In this document: one piece after another, positions 1 to 5,669 of the stretch
Layout: each line of letters opens with the position of its first letter
Position numbering within the stretch: the first letter of the stretch is position 1
DNA from: Limisphaerales bacterium
GTDB lineage: Bacteria > Verrucomicrobiota > Verrucomicrobiia > Limisphaerales > UBA11358
DNA: 7,122 nucleotides
Direction of reading: 5' to 3'
NCBI GenBank assembly: GCA_003455565.1
Contig: DMQW01000452.1
Coordinates: forward strand, 1-7,122
The notes under the pieces: generated by a model
The model's input: only the letters and a program-made list of their open reading frames with translations
What the model was told of the DNA's origin: nothing
Database searches by the model: none
Program-made: the position numbers and the translations under genes

Positions 1-944
1 ACATCGCTGGGCTTGGCCACGCGTTTCGTCCAGGAAAGTTCGGTGACGTGGACGAGACCTTCCACGCCGGGTTCGAGCTGCACAAACGCGCCGTAAGGCA
101 CGAGGCTGACGACTTTGCCTTTGACCTTCGCGCCGACGGGAAACTTCGCTTCGATGTTGTCCCACGGATTGGTCATCTTCTGCTTGAGGCCGAGGCTGAC
201 GCGCTCCTTTTCCTTGTTCACGTCCAACACGACCACGTCGAGTTCCTGACCGACTTTCAAAAGTTCCGACGGATGATTCAAACGGCCCCAGCTCATGTCC
301 GTGATGTGGAGCAGACCGTCAATGCCGTTCAAGTCAATGAACGCGCCGAAATCCGTGAGGTTCTTGACCGTGCCCTTGCGGATGTCGCCCGGCACCATTT
401 CGCCCAGCAGCTTGGCGCGTTTTTCATTGCGCTCGGATTCGATCAATTCGCGGCGCGAAAGCACGATGTTCTGGCGCTCCTGGTTGATTTTGACGACCTT
501 GAACTCGTAGGAATTGCCGACGAAACCGGCGAGGTTTTTCGGCGTGATGACGTCAATCTGTGACGACGGCAAAAACGCCTCAACGCCCACGTTGACAATC
601 AGGCCGCCTTTGACGACCGCCTTGACCTTGCCCATGATGCGGCCACCTTCGTTGCAGATCGTGAGAATCTTGTCCCAGTTTTTCTTGAACTCTGCCTTCT
701 CATGCGAGAGGACGACGGTGCCTTCCTTGTTCTCGAGTTTCTCGATGAGGACATCAATTTCCTGGCCGACCTTGATTTCCTTGATGTCAATAAATTCATT
801 GGCGGGGATGACGCCTTCGCTTTTGTAGCCGATGTCCACCAAGACTTCATTCTTGCGGACTTCGATGACGGTGCCTTTGACGATTTCGCCTTGAGCCACG
901 AGCGACTTGCCGCTCTGCTTCAGGGCTTCTTCCATTGTGAGCAT
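1..944 (-). CDS. rpsA: 30S ribosomal protein S1, N-terminal part (cut by left edge)
   Basis: Ribosomal protein S1 binds mRNA on the 30S subunit and helps translation initiation, mainly on structured or SD-poor messages. The 314 complete codons visible line up through their whole length with E. coli S1. Repeated S1 (OB-fold) domains lie at about residues 19-84, 101-165, 186-255 and from 272 to the edge. Diagnostic stretches are LVDIGYKSEGVIPANEF in domain 1, VKGGLIVNVGVEAFLPSSQ in domain 2, NLTDFGAFIDL with GLLHITDMSW in domain 3, and VPYGAFVQL with GLVHVTELSW in domain 4. E. coli S1 has six domains in 557 residues, so roughly the last two should lie outside the window. Two starts are possible: ATG at 944 (MLTMEEAL) and in-frame ATG at 935 (MEEAL). 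Neither has a clear SD, which is usual for S1 genes. The gene sits downstream of the LysM gene on the same strand, after a 217-nt leader region. Confidence 0.97.
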   Translation of the reverse strand, partial: MLTMEEALKQSGKSLVAQGEIVKGTVIEVRKNEVLVDIGYKSEGVIPANEFIDIKEIKVGQEIDVLIEKLENKEGTVVLSHEKAEFKKNWDKILTICNEGGRIMGKVKAVVKGGLIVNVGVEAFLPSSQIDVITPKNLAGFVGNSYEFKVVKINQERQNIVLSRRELIESERNEKRAKLLGEMVPGDIRKGTVKNLTDFGAFIDLNGIDGLLHITDMSWGRLNHPSELLKVGQELDVVVLDVNKEKERVSLGLKQKMTNPWDNIEAKFPVGAKVKGKVVSLVPYGAFVQLEPGVEGLVHVTELSWTKRVAKPSD

Positions 945-977
945 AACTTTACGGTGATGAACTGCGGGAGGCTTTTC

Positions 978-993
978 GTCCCAAATATGGGAC
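978..993 (-). other. Small hairpin in the rpsA 5' leader
   Basis: A perfect 6-bp stem (GTCCCA / TGGGAC) closes a 4-nt loop, 34 nt before the upstream rpsA ATG. No U-tract follows, so it is not a standard terminator. S1 is known to repress its own translation in E. coli through structured leader hairpins. By analogy this may be part of an autoregulatory leader, but the link is inference. Confidence 0.35.
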
Positions 994-1119
994 TGAAGAC
1001 TCCATTGCCTAACTAACGAACGCTGCCGGGGCAACGGAGGTTAAGGGTTAGGTTGATTGTTGACTGTTTTTTCTCAGCCTTAATGAACCATCCGCACACG
1101 CGGCGTTCAGGCGGGCGGG

Positions 1120-1147
1120 AAAATAAGGGAAATCCGGAGAATGGCAA
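1120..1147 (-). promoter_or_regulatory. Candidate sigma70 promoter for rpsA
   Basis: On the minus strand, TTGCCA at 1147-1142 (5 of 6 to TTGACA) is followed after 16 nt by TATTTT at 1125-1120 (4 of 6 to TATAAT). It starts 14 nt past the LysM stop codon. Transcription would begin near 1112 and give a leader of roughly 170 nt. Read from sequence only; readthrough from the LysM gene is also possible. Confidence 0.4.
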
Positions 1148-1161
1148 GTGCTAAATCCTGT

Positions 1162-1629
1162 TTAAGCTGTCGGTATTTTCAACTTTGCTCCGACTGCAAT
1201 GCGGTCGCCGTCCAAGCTATTGGCTGCTTTAATGGCATTGATCGTGGTTCCGTGGGTTTTGGCAATGCGGGCCAAAGTGTCGCCGCCTTTGACCATGTAA
1301 AACTCACCCGAATGAGCCAAAACAATCTTCTTGGCGACGGGCAATACCGGCTGAAAGGCAGCCGGTGCCGGACTGGACTCTGGCTTTTGTTCCGCCACCA
1401 AAACTTGATTGGCCTGGGGCTTTGAGAAATCAGGCTCGTTCTCCAGCGGGGTGATGCTGGCGGTTTTTGAATGCTCGCTCATGCAGCCTGCAATCAACAG
1501 TCCGACCAGCAAGGCCGCGCTGGCAGCCACAACCGCGATGATCCCCTTCCTAAACCGGTTCCGACGAATCAGTTCAAGGTCTGCCCGCTTCAAACAAGCC
1601 GGAATCTGAAAAGGATTTGCCATATTCAT
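1162..1629 (-). CDS. Membrane-anchored LysM-domain protein
   Basis: This 155-residue protein probably binds peptidoglycan on the outer side of the inner membrane. A basic N-terminus (about 1-29, rich in Arg/Lys) leads into a hydrophobic segment at about 30-48. A Pro/Ala/Glu-rich linker of some 60 residues follows, then a C-terminal LysM domain at about 109-155. The LysM domain reads YMVKGGDTLARIAKTHG, then INAIKAANSL, then KLKIP, the usual LysM order. The hydrophobic segment ends in LIAGC (Cys49), which resembles a lipobox, but the 29-residue stretch before it is long for a lipoprotein signal, so a plain single-pass anchor is equally likely. I see no enzymatic domain. ATG at 1629 was chosen because GGA lies 6 nt upstream and a good promoter ends just before it; ATG at 1623 (two codons in) is an alternative. 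The gene lies upstream of rpsA but probably has no shared function. Confidence 0.86.
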   Translation of the reverse strand: MNMANPFQIPACLKRADLELIRRNRFRKGIIAVVAASAALLVGLLIAGCMSEHSKTASITPLENEPDFSKPQANQVLVAEQKPESSPAPAAFQPVLPVAKKIVLAHSGEFYMVKGGDTLARIAKTHGTTINAIKAANSLDGDRIAVGAKLKIPTA

Positions 1630-1646
1630 AATTATTCCATTATTTC

Positions 1647-1675
1647 AGCATAAGTGTAAGCACAGCCAATGCCAA
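1647..1675 (-). promoter_or_regulatory. Likely sigma70 promoter of the LysM gene, with A/T-rich upstream tract
   Basis: On the minus strand, TTGGCA (1675-1670, 5 of 6 to consensus), a 17-nt spacer, then TATGCT (1652-1647, 4 of 6). Directly upstream of the -35, positions 1678-1694 form an A/T-rich tract made of two TTCTAA copies around AAAATTTT, like an UP element. Predicted start near 1640 leaves a leader of only about 11 nt before the ATG at 1629. Confidence 0.6.
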
Positions 1676-1726
1676 GATTCTAAAAATTTTCTAACGGTTC
1701 ACCGAGGCGCGGCGAACGAACCGGCC

Positions 1727-1743
1727 TGTCTTGTTGTAAGACA
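1727..1743. repeat. Short inverted repeat upstream of the LysM promoter
   Basis: Perfect 6-bp arms TGTCTT / AAGACA around a GTTGT loop. A second, overlapping dyad GACA-TAC-TGTC runs 1740-1750, so TGTC/GACA words alternate three times. The repeat lies about 50 nt upstream of the LysM -35 box and could be a protein-binding site or chance. No gene lies at 1676-1885; apart from this dyad and the one at 1875-1895 I see nothing definite there. Confidence 0.3.
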
Positions 1744-1874
1744 TACTGTCCAATCTTCGCTGAAGAAATGGGTAAATTGTTCTGATTATTTGCGGAGAGA
1801 CGGGGAAACCAGAATTTTCCCGCCACACAAATCCTCCTGCTTCAGCCGGAACAAACCGTCATTCGGTGGCGGCA

Positions 1875-1895
1875 CCGACAAGGGCTTGTTGTCGG
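1875..1895. repeat. Inverted repeat upstream of tRNA-Val
   Basis: Perfect 7-bp arms CCGACAA / TTGTCGG with a 7-nt loop; an alternative pairing is ACAAG-GG-CTTGT at 1878-1889. It overlaps the putative -35 box of the tRNA promoter, so it could influence transcription. No T-tract follows, so terminator function is not supported. Confidence 0.35.
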
Positions 1896-1914
1896 CGCGC
1901 GGTCTTGGTAGCGT
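1886..1914 (+). promoter_or_regulatory. Candidate promoter of tRNA-Val
   Basis: TTGTTG (1886-1891), a 17-nt spacer, then TAGCGT (1909-1914), ending 10 nt before the mature tRNA 5' end. Both boxes match consensus at only 3 of 6 positions (TTG and TAnnnT), so the support is mainly position and spacing. Confidence 0.35.
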
Positions 1915-1924
1915 GTGCCGGTTC

Positions 1925-1999
1925 GGGCGTTTAGCTCAGTGGTAGAGCACCTCGTTTACACCGAGTAGGCCGGGGGTTCGAATCCCTCAACGCCCACCA
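1925..1999 (+). tRNA. tRNA-Val (anticodon UAC), CCA encoded
   Basis: The 75-nt gene folds as a full cloverleaf. The acceptor stem is GGGCGTT with AACGCCC (7 perfect pairs), followed by discriminator A1996 and an encoded CCA at 1997-1999. The D arm is GCTC-AGTGGTA-GAGC. The anticodon loop TTTACAC (1955-1961) carries TAC at 1957-1959, reading valine codons (GUA and probably others by wobble). The T arm is GGGGG-TTCGAAT-CCCTC, with one G-U pair. The outermost anticodon-stem pair (positions 27-43, C1950 and T1966) is a C-U mismatch; everything else is canonical. It stands alone, without neighbouring tRNA genes in view. Confidence 0.97.
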
Positions 2000-2045
2000 G
2001 CCTTCGCTCTCCGCTGCGCCGCGAGCTACGGCTCGGCAAGCCAGC
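2000..2045. repeat. GC-rich block directly after the tRNA, with a small hairpin
   Basis: Immediately past the CCA end is a GC-rich block with a 5-bp hairpin CGAGC-TACG-GCTCG at 2022-2035. GCCAGC near its end repeats the CCAGCC at its beginning. It may act as the 3' trailer or terminator structure, though no T-run follows, or be a copy of a dispersed intergenic repeat. No coding sequence is supported here. Confidence 0.25.
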
Positions 2046-2073
2046 TTGTCCGATTAGGGTGTGTTCGCAAAAT

Positions 2074-2120
2074 GGTAGCACGGGTGTCGTGCCCGTCAAA
2101 TCCGGCGTCGCGCCGGATTT
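2074..2120 (+). repeat. Two-hairpin REP-like element, copy A
   Basis: GGTAGC (2074-2079) precedes hairpin 1 (2080-2096), whose 7-pair stem starts ACGGG and has a TCG loop and two G-U pairs. One nt later comes hairpin 2 (2098-2120), a perfect 10-bp stem (AAATCCGGCG arm) with a TCG loop. The arrangement matches copy B on the opposite strand. A GTAG word at the foot of a short palindrome is typical of REP sequences moved by RAYT transposases; no such transposase is in the window. The element sits between the convergent tRNA-Val and glycosyltransferase genes. Confidence 0.7.
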
Positions 2121-2186
2121 CGTCAAAGGTCGTCTATTCTTAATGGTTCGTCGAAATCAAAGCCAGCCCACGCCTCGCAACGGTTT

Positions 2187-2229
2187 CGGGCGGGACGCCC
2201 AAAACAACAGGCCGGAGGCCTGTGCCACC
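2187..2229 (-). repeat. Two-hairpin REP-like element, copy B (inverted relative to copy A)
   Basis: Read on the minus strand: GGTGGC (2229-2224), hairpin 1 ACAGGCCTCCGGCCTGT (2223-2207, 7 perfect pairs, TCC loop), a short T-rich spacer, then hairpin 2 GGGCG-TCC-CGCCC (2200-2188). It aligns without gaps to copy A, and several differences are paired changes that keep the stems. Hairpin 1 followed by TGTTTT lies 28 nt past the glycosyltransferase stop codon, so it could double as that gene's intrinsic terminator. The 66 nt between the two copies show no further structure or gene. Confidence 0.7.
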
Positions 2230-2257
2230 CATCTGATTTTGAAAACACGCCTTAACC

Positions 2258-3412
2258 TTACTTTTCCTCAATCAAAGTTCCATCGCGGCGCAGTTTCATC
2301 TTTCGTCCACGCCATTCCACGGTGTTGCTGGCAAATGCGCCGAACCACAAAGCCGCCTGCAAAAAATCTTTCACCGGCACGAGCCACGCGGGCGAGACGA
2401 GTCGGCGCTCCGGCGTGAACCGGCGTTGCAGATTTTGCGCGAGAACGATGCGGATGAGCAGACAAACCAGCGCGGTCAGCGGCGCGCAAACAGTTTTTGT
2501 CGCGGCCAGCGAAACGAACAGCCACAGCGCCGGCCAGAAAGTGGCGTTGGACAGGATGCTGAAAAAATACGGCAGCGGCTGGCAGACGCGGATGGTGCGC
2601 GCCCAACGAAGTTGATGTTTCCAGACGTGCGTCCAATTCATCGGCGCGTCCCAACATTCCACGACGACGGGACAAAGCGCGATACGATGACCGTTCTTCG
2701 CGATGCGGTGGCCGAGTTGGTAATCGTCCGCGAGACAGTCGGCGAGCGATTTGAAACCGCCGACCTCGGCGAGCGCGTTACGTCGCAAAAGAATCGCCGC
2801 GCCGAGCGCGAAGTCCAGCGGCTTGAGCGTGGCGGACTGCAAAACCTGGCTCCAGAAATCGGCGTTGACGGCGACGGCTTCCCAGCGCATCGCGGTCGTG
2901 GCCGGATTGGCGAGGCGGTAAAAACAATTTACGAGACCAACTTTTTCGTCACGCAACGGCGCGACAAAACTGGCGAGGAAATCCAGCGGCACGCGCACGT
3001 CGGCATCGCTGATTAGGATCAAACTGTGTTGCGCGAATTTTTCCAGTTGCGCGAGCTTGGCGGCTTTCGCGTTCGCACCGGCCAGGTTTTCGCAGATGAC
3101 GAGTTGCGCGTTCGTGGCCGGATTTTTGGCGAGAAGCTGGCGGACAATTTCGCAGGCGGGATCGTTCACGTCGGCGACGCCGAACAAAATTTGCAATTGG
3201 CCCGCGTAATTTTGTTTGAGCCAGGTTTCGAGCGAAGCGGCGGTGGTTTCGTCGCAACCTTTGAGCGGTTTTAGAATGGAAATGGCAGGCGCAAAGCTGG
3301 CGATAGAACTTTTTTGGTGCAGCGGAAATTTTCGGGCGGCGAGCCATTGCCACAGGGCGAGGGCAACGCTCAAGAGCGCGAGAATCGAAAAAATCAGGTT
3401 CAGAAAATTCAC
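2258..3412 (-). CDS. Membrane glycosyltransferase, GT2/GT21 type (ceramide glucosyltransferase / HpnI-like)
   Basis: This 384-residue enzyme probably transfers a sugar from a nucleotide-sugar to a lipid at the inner membrane. An N-terminal membrane helix (about 4-24) precedes a GT-A catalytic domain. Visible landmarks are SILKPLKGCD (45-54), the DxD motif in SDAD (135-138), GAAILLRR (204-211), LADD (227-230, likely catalytic base region) and HQLRW (266-270, the counterpart of RQxRW). Three C-terminal hydrophobic segments follow, at about 282-303, 309-326 and 344-361. This order and the length fit GT21 ceramide glucosyltransferases and HpnI, the N-acetylglucosaminyl transferase of hopanoid modification. 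No other hopanoid gene is in view, so the acceptor is undecided. The start is GTG at 3412, chosen because an in-frame TGA lies 8 codons upstream and the membrane helix begins at once; no clear SD. It follows the GH42 gene by 72 nt on the same strand, so cotranscription is likely. Confidence 0.9.
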   Translation of the reverse strand: MNFLNLIFSILALLSVALALWQWLAARKFPLHQKSSIASFAPAISILKPLKGCDETTAASLETWLKQNYAGQLQILFGVADVNDPACEIVRQLLAKNPATNAQLVICENLAGANAKAAKLAQLEKFAQHSLILISDADVRVPLDFLASFVAPLRDEKVGLVNCFYRLANPATTAMRWEAVAVNADFWSQVLQSATLKPLDFALGAAILLRRNALAEVGGFKSLADCLADDYQLGHRIAKNGHRIALCPVVVECWDAPMNWTHVWKHQLRWARTIRVCQPLPYFFSILSNATFWPALWLFVSLAATKTVCAPLTALVCLLIRIVLAQNLQRRFTPERRLVSPAWLVPVKDFLQAALWFGAFASNTVEWRGRKMKLRRDGTLIEEK

Positions 3413-3484
3413 CGCCGGAGAGGAAACGAAAAATCAGGCGCGGATGCGAGAGATTTTGTCAGCTTCCGCAGATTGGAATGGAAA

Positions 3485-5572
3485 TCAAACCTGGGCCGTC
3501 TGGGGCGTTTCCAGATTTTTGGCTTCGGGATGCTCGTCAATGACTAGCACGCCGTGCGGCGGGATATCATAGTTGCCGACGATGTTGCTACCGGTGAGAA
3601 AGTCGTGCATCGGCTTGTAGAACTGGATGCGCACGGGGGAATTCTGGTGGTTGAGCAGGAAATAAACGCGTGAGCCTTCTTTTTCGCGCATGGAGACTTC
3701 GATATTTTCCGGCACTTTCAACAAGGGTTGCAGGCCGGCGGTCTGGCGCAGCCACGCGACGAGGTCGTGATAAAAATGCTGGTGGCTTTGGGTGCCGATG
3801 TAGATCGCCTTGCCAAGGCCGAAGGTGTTCATCGTGATGGCGGGTTTGCCGGCGTAAAAATCCTTGGAGTAGGTCGCGAGAATCTGGCAGTCCTTGGGCT
3901 CGATCAAATCGCACCACAGTTTGGCGGGGTGCAGATGACTGGTCGGAAACGCGCCTTTGAAAGTCATGTGGTTTTCCTCACTCGGCGACAGGGCGTCGAA
4001 TTCCTGGACTTCGAGGCCGAACAGGTCGGTCAAATCGTGCGGGAAGCCGGTGTCGGGGGCGATGTTGTTTTCGTCCACGAGGCCGGTGTTGAACGTGCCG
4101 ATGAGGGTGCCGCCGTTCTGGACGTAAAGTTTCAGGCGGTCGGAATCGCCGCCGGAAAGCAGATGCAACGAGGGCGCGAAAACAATTTTGTATTTCGACA
4201 GATCCTCGGACGGGCGCGCAAAATCCACGAGGACATTGCGGTCGTGGAGCGCGTTGTAGATCAACTGGACGTGCTCGCGCAGGCTGAAGTGCTTGTTCGG
4301 CTGGTTCGGTTGTTGCAGCGCCCAGTCGTTGTCGTGCGAATAAAGGATGCAGGCTTCGGCGACGACCTTGGTGTCCTTGAGCGCGGGCGCGAGGAGTTTC
4401 AGTTCTTCGCCGATGTGGGTGATTTCGTCGAACACGCGGCGGCTGCCTTCGAGGTGGTGCGGCAGGACGGCCCCGTGAAATTTTTCACTGCCGATGCGCG
4501 GCTGCCGCCAGCGGAAAAATAATACGGCGTTCGCGCCGCGCGAAACGAGCTGATAGGTGAACATCCGCAGGACGCCGGGGCGGACTAGGGAATTCACCTC
4601 CTGCCAGTTCACGTTGCCGGCTTTTTGCTCCATGACCCAGAAACCGGAATCGCCGTCGGGCGTGCGGACGCCGGTTTTTTTGAGCGAGCGCAGCATGTCA
4701 ATTTCGCAGGCGATTTCCGCCGGCTTGGACTGGATGGCGGCGGTGCTTTCAATGGAGACAAAATCAATCACCTCGGCGAGGTCGAAATGGTCAAAGCGAT
4801 GGCGCAAGGCGCGGAGATTCGTGGTGACGGGCCGGTCGGGCGTGATTTCGTGCAGCAGGTCGGCCTGCATTTTGACGAATTGCACAATGGTGTCGCTGCA
4901 AAACCGGCACCAGTCGAGGACGAGCGCGGGGTTGTGCTGCGTGGGCGCGGTCATCGGCATCGGCACCTGGTTCCACGCGGAAACAACCTGTCCCCAATGG
5001 CGGAGACCCATGCGTTGGTTGAGGCGTTCGATGGTTTCGTATTTGGCTTCGAGCCAGAAATGCCATTCGCGACGCGTGTCTTCGTTGAACGCGGCCTCGG
5101 TGAAGTTGCCGCCGAGGCTGTTGTCAATCTGCCACGCGACGAGTTGCGGATGGCTGCCCAGCGCCCGCGCCATGTTTTCGACGAGGCGCTTGGCGTAATT
5201 CCAATAGACATCGCTGTTCAAACAAACGGCGCGGCGGGGGCCTTCGTGTTTGACGTGGCCGTTTTCGTCGAGCGGGAGGATTTCTGGATGTTTTTTGGCG
5301 AGCCAGATGGGCGGGGCGGCGGTGGGCGTGGCCAGCACCACTTGAATGCCGTGTTCGCCCATCACGTCCATCACTCGCTTGAGCCAGCCAAAATCATACT
5401 TGCCATCTTCGGGTTCGCAGAGACCCCAGGAAAATTCGCCGATGCGGACGATGTTGAAGCCGGCGGCAACCATGAGTTGCGCGTCCTGCTGCCATTGGGC
5501 CTCGGGATTTTCCGCAGTGCCGCCGAAGGGGAAGACCCATTGTTCGGGGTAGTAATCAACGCCGAAATACAT
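3485..5572 (-). CDS. GH42 beta-galactosidase-type glycoside hydrolase with Ser at the acid/base position
   Basis: A 695-residue family GH42 protein, normally a retaining enzyme cleaving terminal beta-galactosides (some members act on other glycosides). Domain order is complete: TIM barrel (about 1-385), GATase-like trimerisation domain (about 400-610) and C-terminal beta-sandwich (about 625-680). Family landmarks are GVDYYPEQW (4-12), RIGEFSW (43-49), the nucleophile E315 in VMEQ with NVNW after it, FFRWRQ (352-357) and GSEKFHGAVLPH (361-372). The acid/base motif WQIDNE reads WQIDNS here (S152, codon AGC at 5119-5117), so the usual proton donor is missing. No signal peptide is visible, so it should be cytoplasmic. 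ATG at 5572 was chosen because GAGGA lies 7 nt upstream and the family N-terminus starts there; an upstream extension to 5629 has no support. The GT gene follows 72 nt later. Confidence in the family is high; in activity, low. Confidence 0.94.
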   Translation of the reverse strand: MYFGVDYYPEQWVFPFGGTAENPEAQWQQDAQLMVAAGFNIVRIGEFSWGLCEPEDGKYDFGWLKRVMDVMGEHGIQVVLATPTAAPPIWLAKKHPEILPLDENGHVKHEGPRRAVCLNSDVYWNYAKRLVENMARALGSHPQLVAWQIDNSLGGNFTEAAFNEDTRREWHFWLEAKYETIERLNQRMGLRHWGQVVSAWNQVPMPMTAPTQHNPALVLDWCRFCSDTIVQFVKMQADLLHEITPDRPVTTNLRALRHRFDHFDLAEVIDFVSIESTAAIQSKPAEIACEIDMLRSLKKTGVRTPDGDSGFWVMEQKAGNVNWQEVNSLVRPGVLRMFTYQLVSRGANAVLFFRWRQPRIGSEKFHGAVLPHHLEGSRRVFDEITHIGEELKLLAPALKDTKVVAEACILYSHDNDWALQQPNQPNKHFSLREHVQLIYNALHDRNVLVDFARPSEDLSKYKIVFAPSLHLLSGGDSDRLKLYVQNGGTLIGTFNTGLVDENNIAPDTGFPHDLTDLFGLEVQEFDALSPSEENHMTFKGAFPTSHLHPAKLWCDLIEPKDCQILATYSKDFYAGKPAITMNTFGLGKAIYIGTQSHQHFYHDLVAWLRQTAGLQPLLKVPENIEVSMREKEGSRVYFLLNHQNSPVRIQFYKPMHDFLTGSNIVGNYDIPPHGVLVIDEHPEAKNLETPQTAQV

Positions 5573-5600
5573 AAATTTTTCCTCGGGTTTGTGTAAAGCC

Positions 5601-5629
5601 ACCTTAAAACCAAACCGCCGCGCTGGCAA
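5601..5629 (-). promoter_or_regulatory. Candidate promoter of the GH42-GT unit
   Basis: On the minus strand, TTGCCA (5629-5624, 5 of 6), a 17-nt spacer, then TAAGGT (5606-5601, TAnnnT only). It lies wholly in the 97-nt gap between the AsmA-like and GH42 genes and would start transcription near 5594, just upstream of the GAGGA ribosome site at 5584-5580. Suggests GH42 and GT can be expressed separately from the genes upstream. Confidence 0.4.
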
Positions 5630-5662
5630 TGAAAATCGCTCAACGGGCGGTGAAAATTTTCA
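5630..5662. promoter_or_regulatory. TGAAAAT repeats and palindrome upstream of the GH42 promoter
   Basis: TGAAAAT occurs at 5630-5636 and 5651-5657, start to start 21 bp, about two helical turns. The second copy is half of a perfect 12-bp palindrome TGAAAATTTTCA (5651-5662). The sites abut and lie upstream of the putative -35 box, where an activator or repressor could bind. A/T-rich words are prone to chance repeats, so confidence is low. Confidence 0.3.
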
Positions 5663-5669
5663 GGAAAAA

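Noticed and set aside
48..563. 171-codon open frame on the plus strand
   Set aside because: It lies wholly antisense to rpsA, whose translation matches S1 over its full length; the frame is a by-product of GC-rich codon use and its protein has no recognisable motif.
1035..1070. Telomere-like GGTTAAGGGTTAGGTTG run on the plus strand
   Set aside because: Irregular, very short and inside the rpsA leader; no regular repeat unit.
1141..1425. Plus-strand frame starting with a Cys-rich stretch
   Set aside because: The Cys pattern looked like a metal site, but the frame is antisense to the LysM domain and has no ribosome site.
2074..2229. Possible CRISPR array or attachment-site pair
   Set aside because: Only two related units, in inverted orientation, each with internal hairpins and no regular spacers; REP-like elements explain them better.
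2059..2418. 119-codon plus-strand open frame after the tRNA
   Set aside because: It runs through both REP-like elements and into the antisense of the glycosyltransferase gene; no coding support.
2426..3016. 196-codon plus-strand open frame
   Set aside because: Antisense to the glycosyltransferase; Arg/Glu-rich and motif-free.
3728..5596. Two long plus-strand open frames (264 and 323 codons) opposite the GH42 gene
   Set aside because: The GH42 protein on the other strand is intact and conserved throughout. The mirror frames give biased, motif-free proteins.
5573..5629. 19-residue upstream extension of GH42
   Set aside because: The ribosome site GAGGA is placed for the ATG at 5572, the family N-terminus begins there, and the promoter candidate overlaps the extension.
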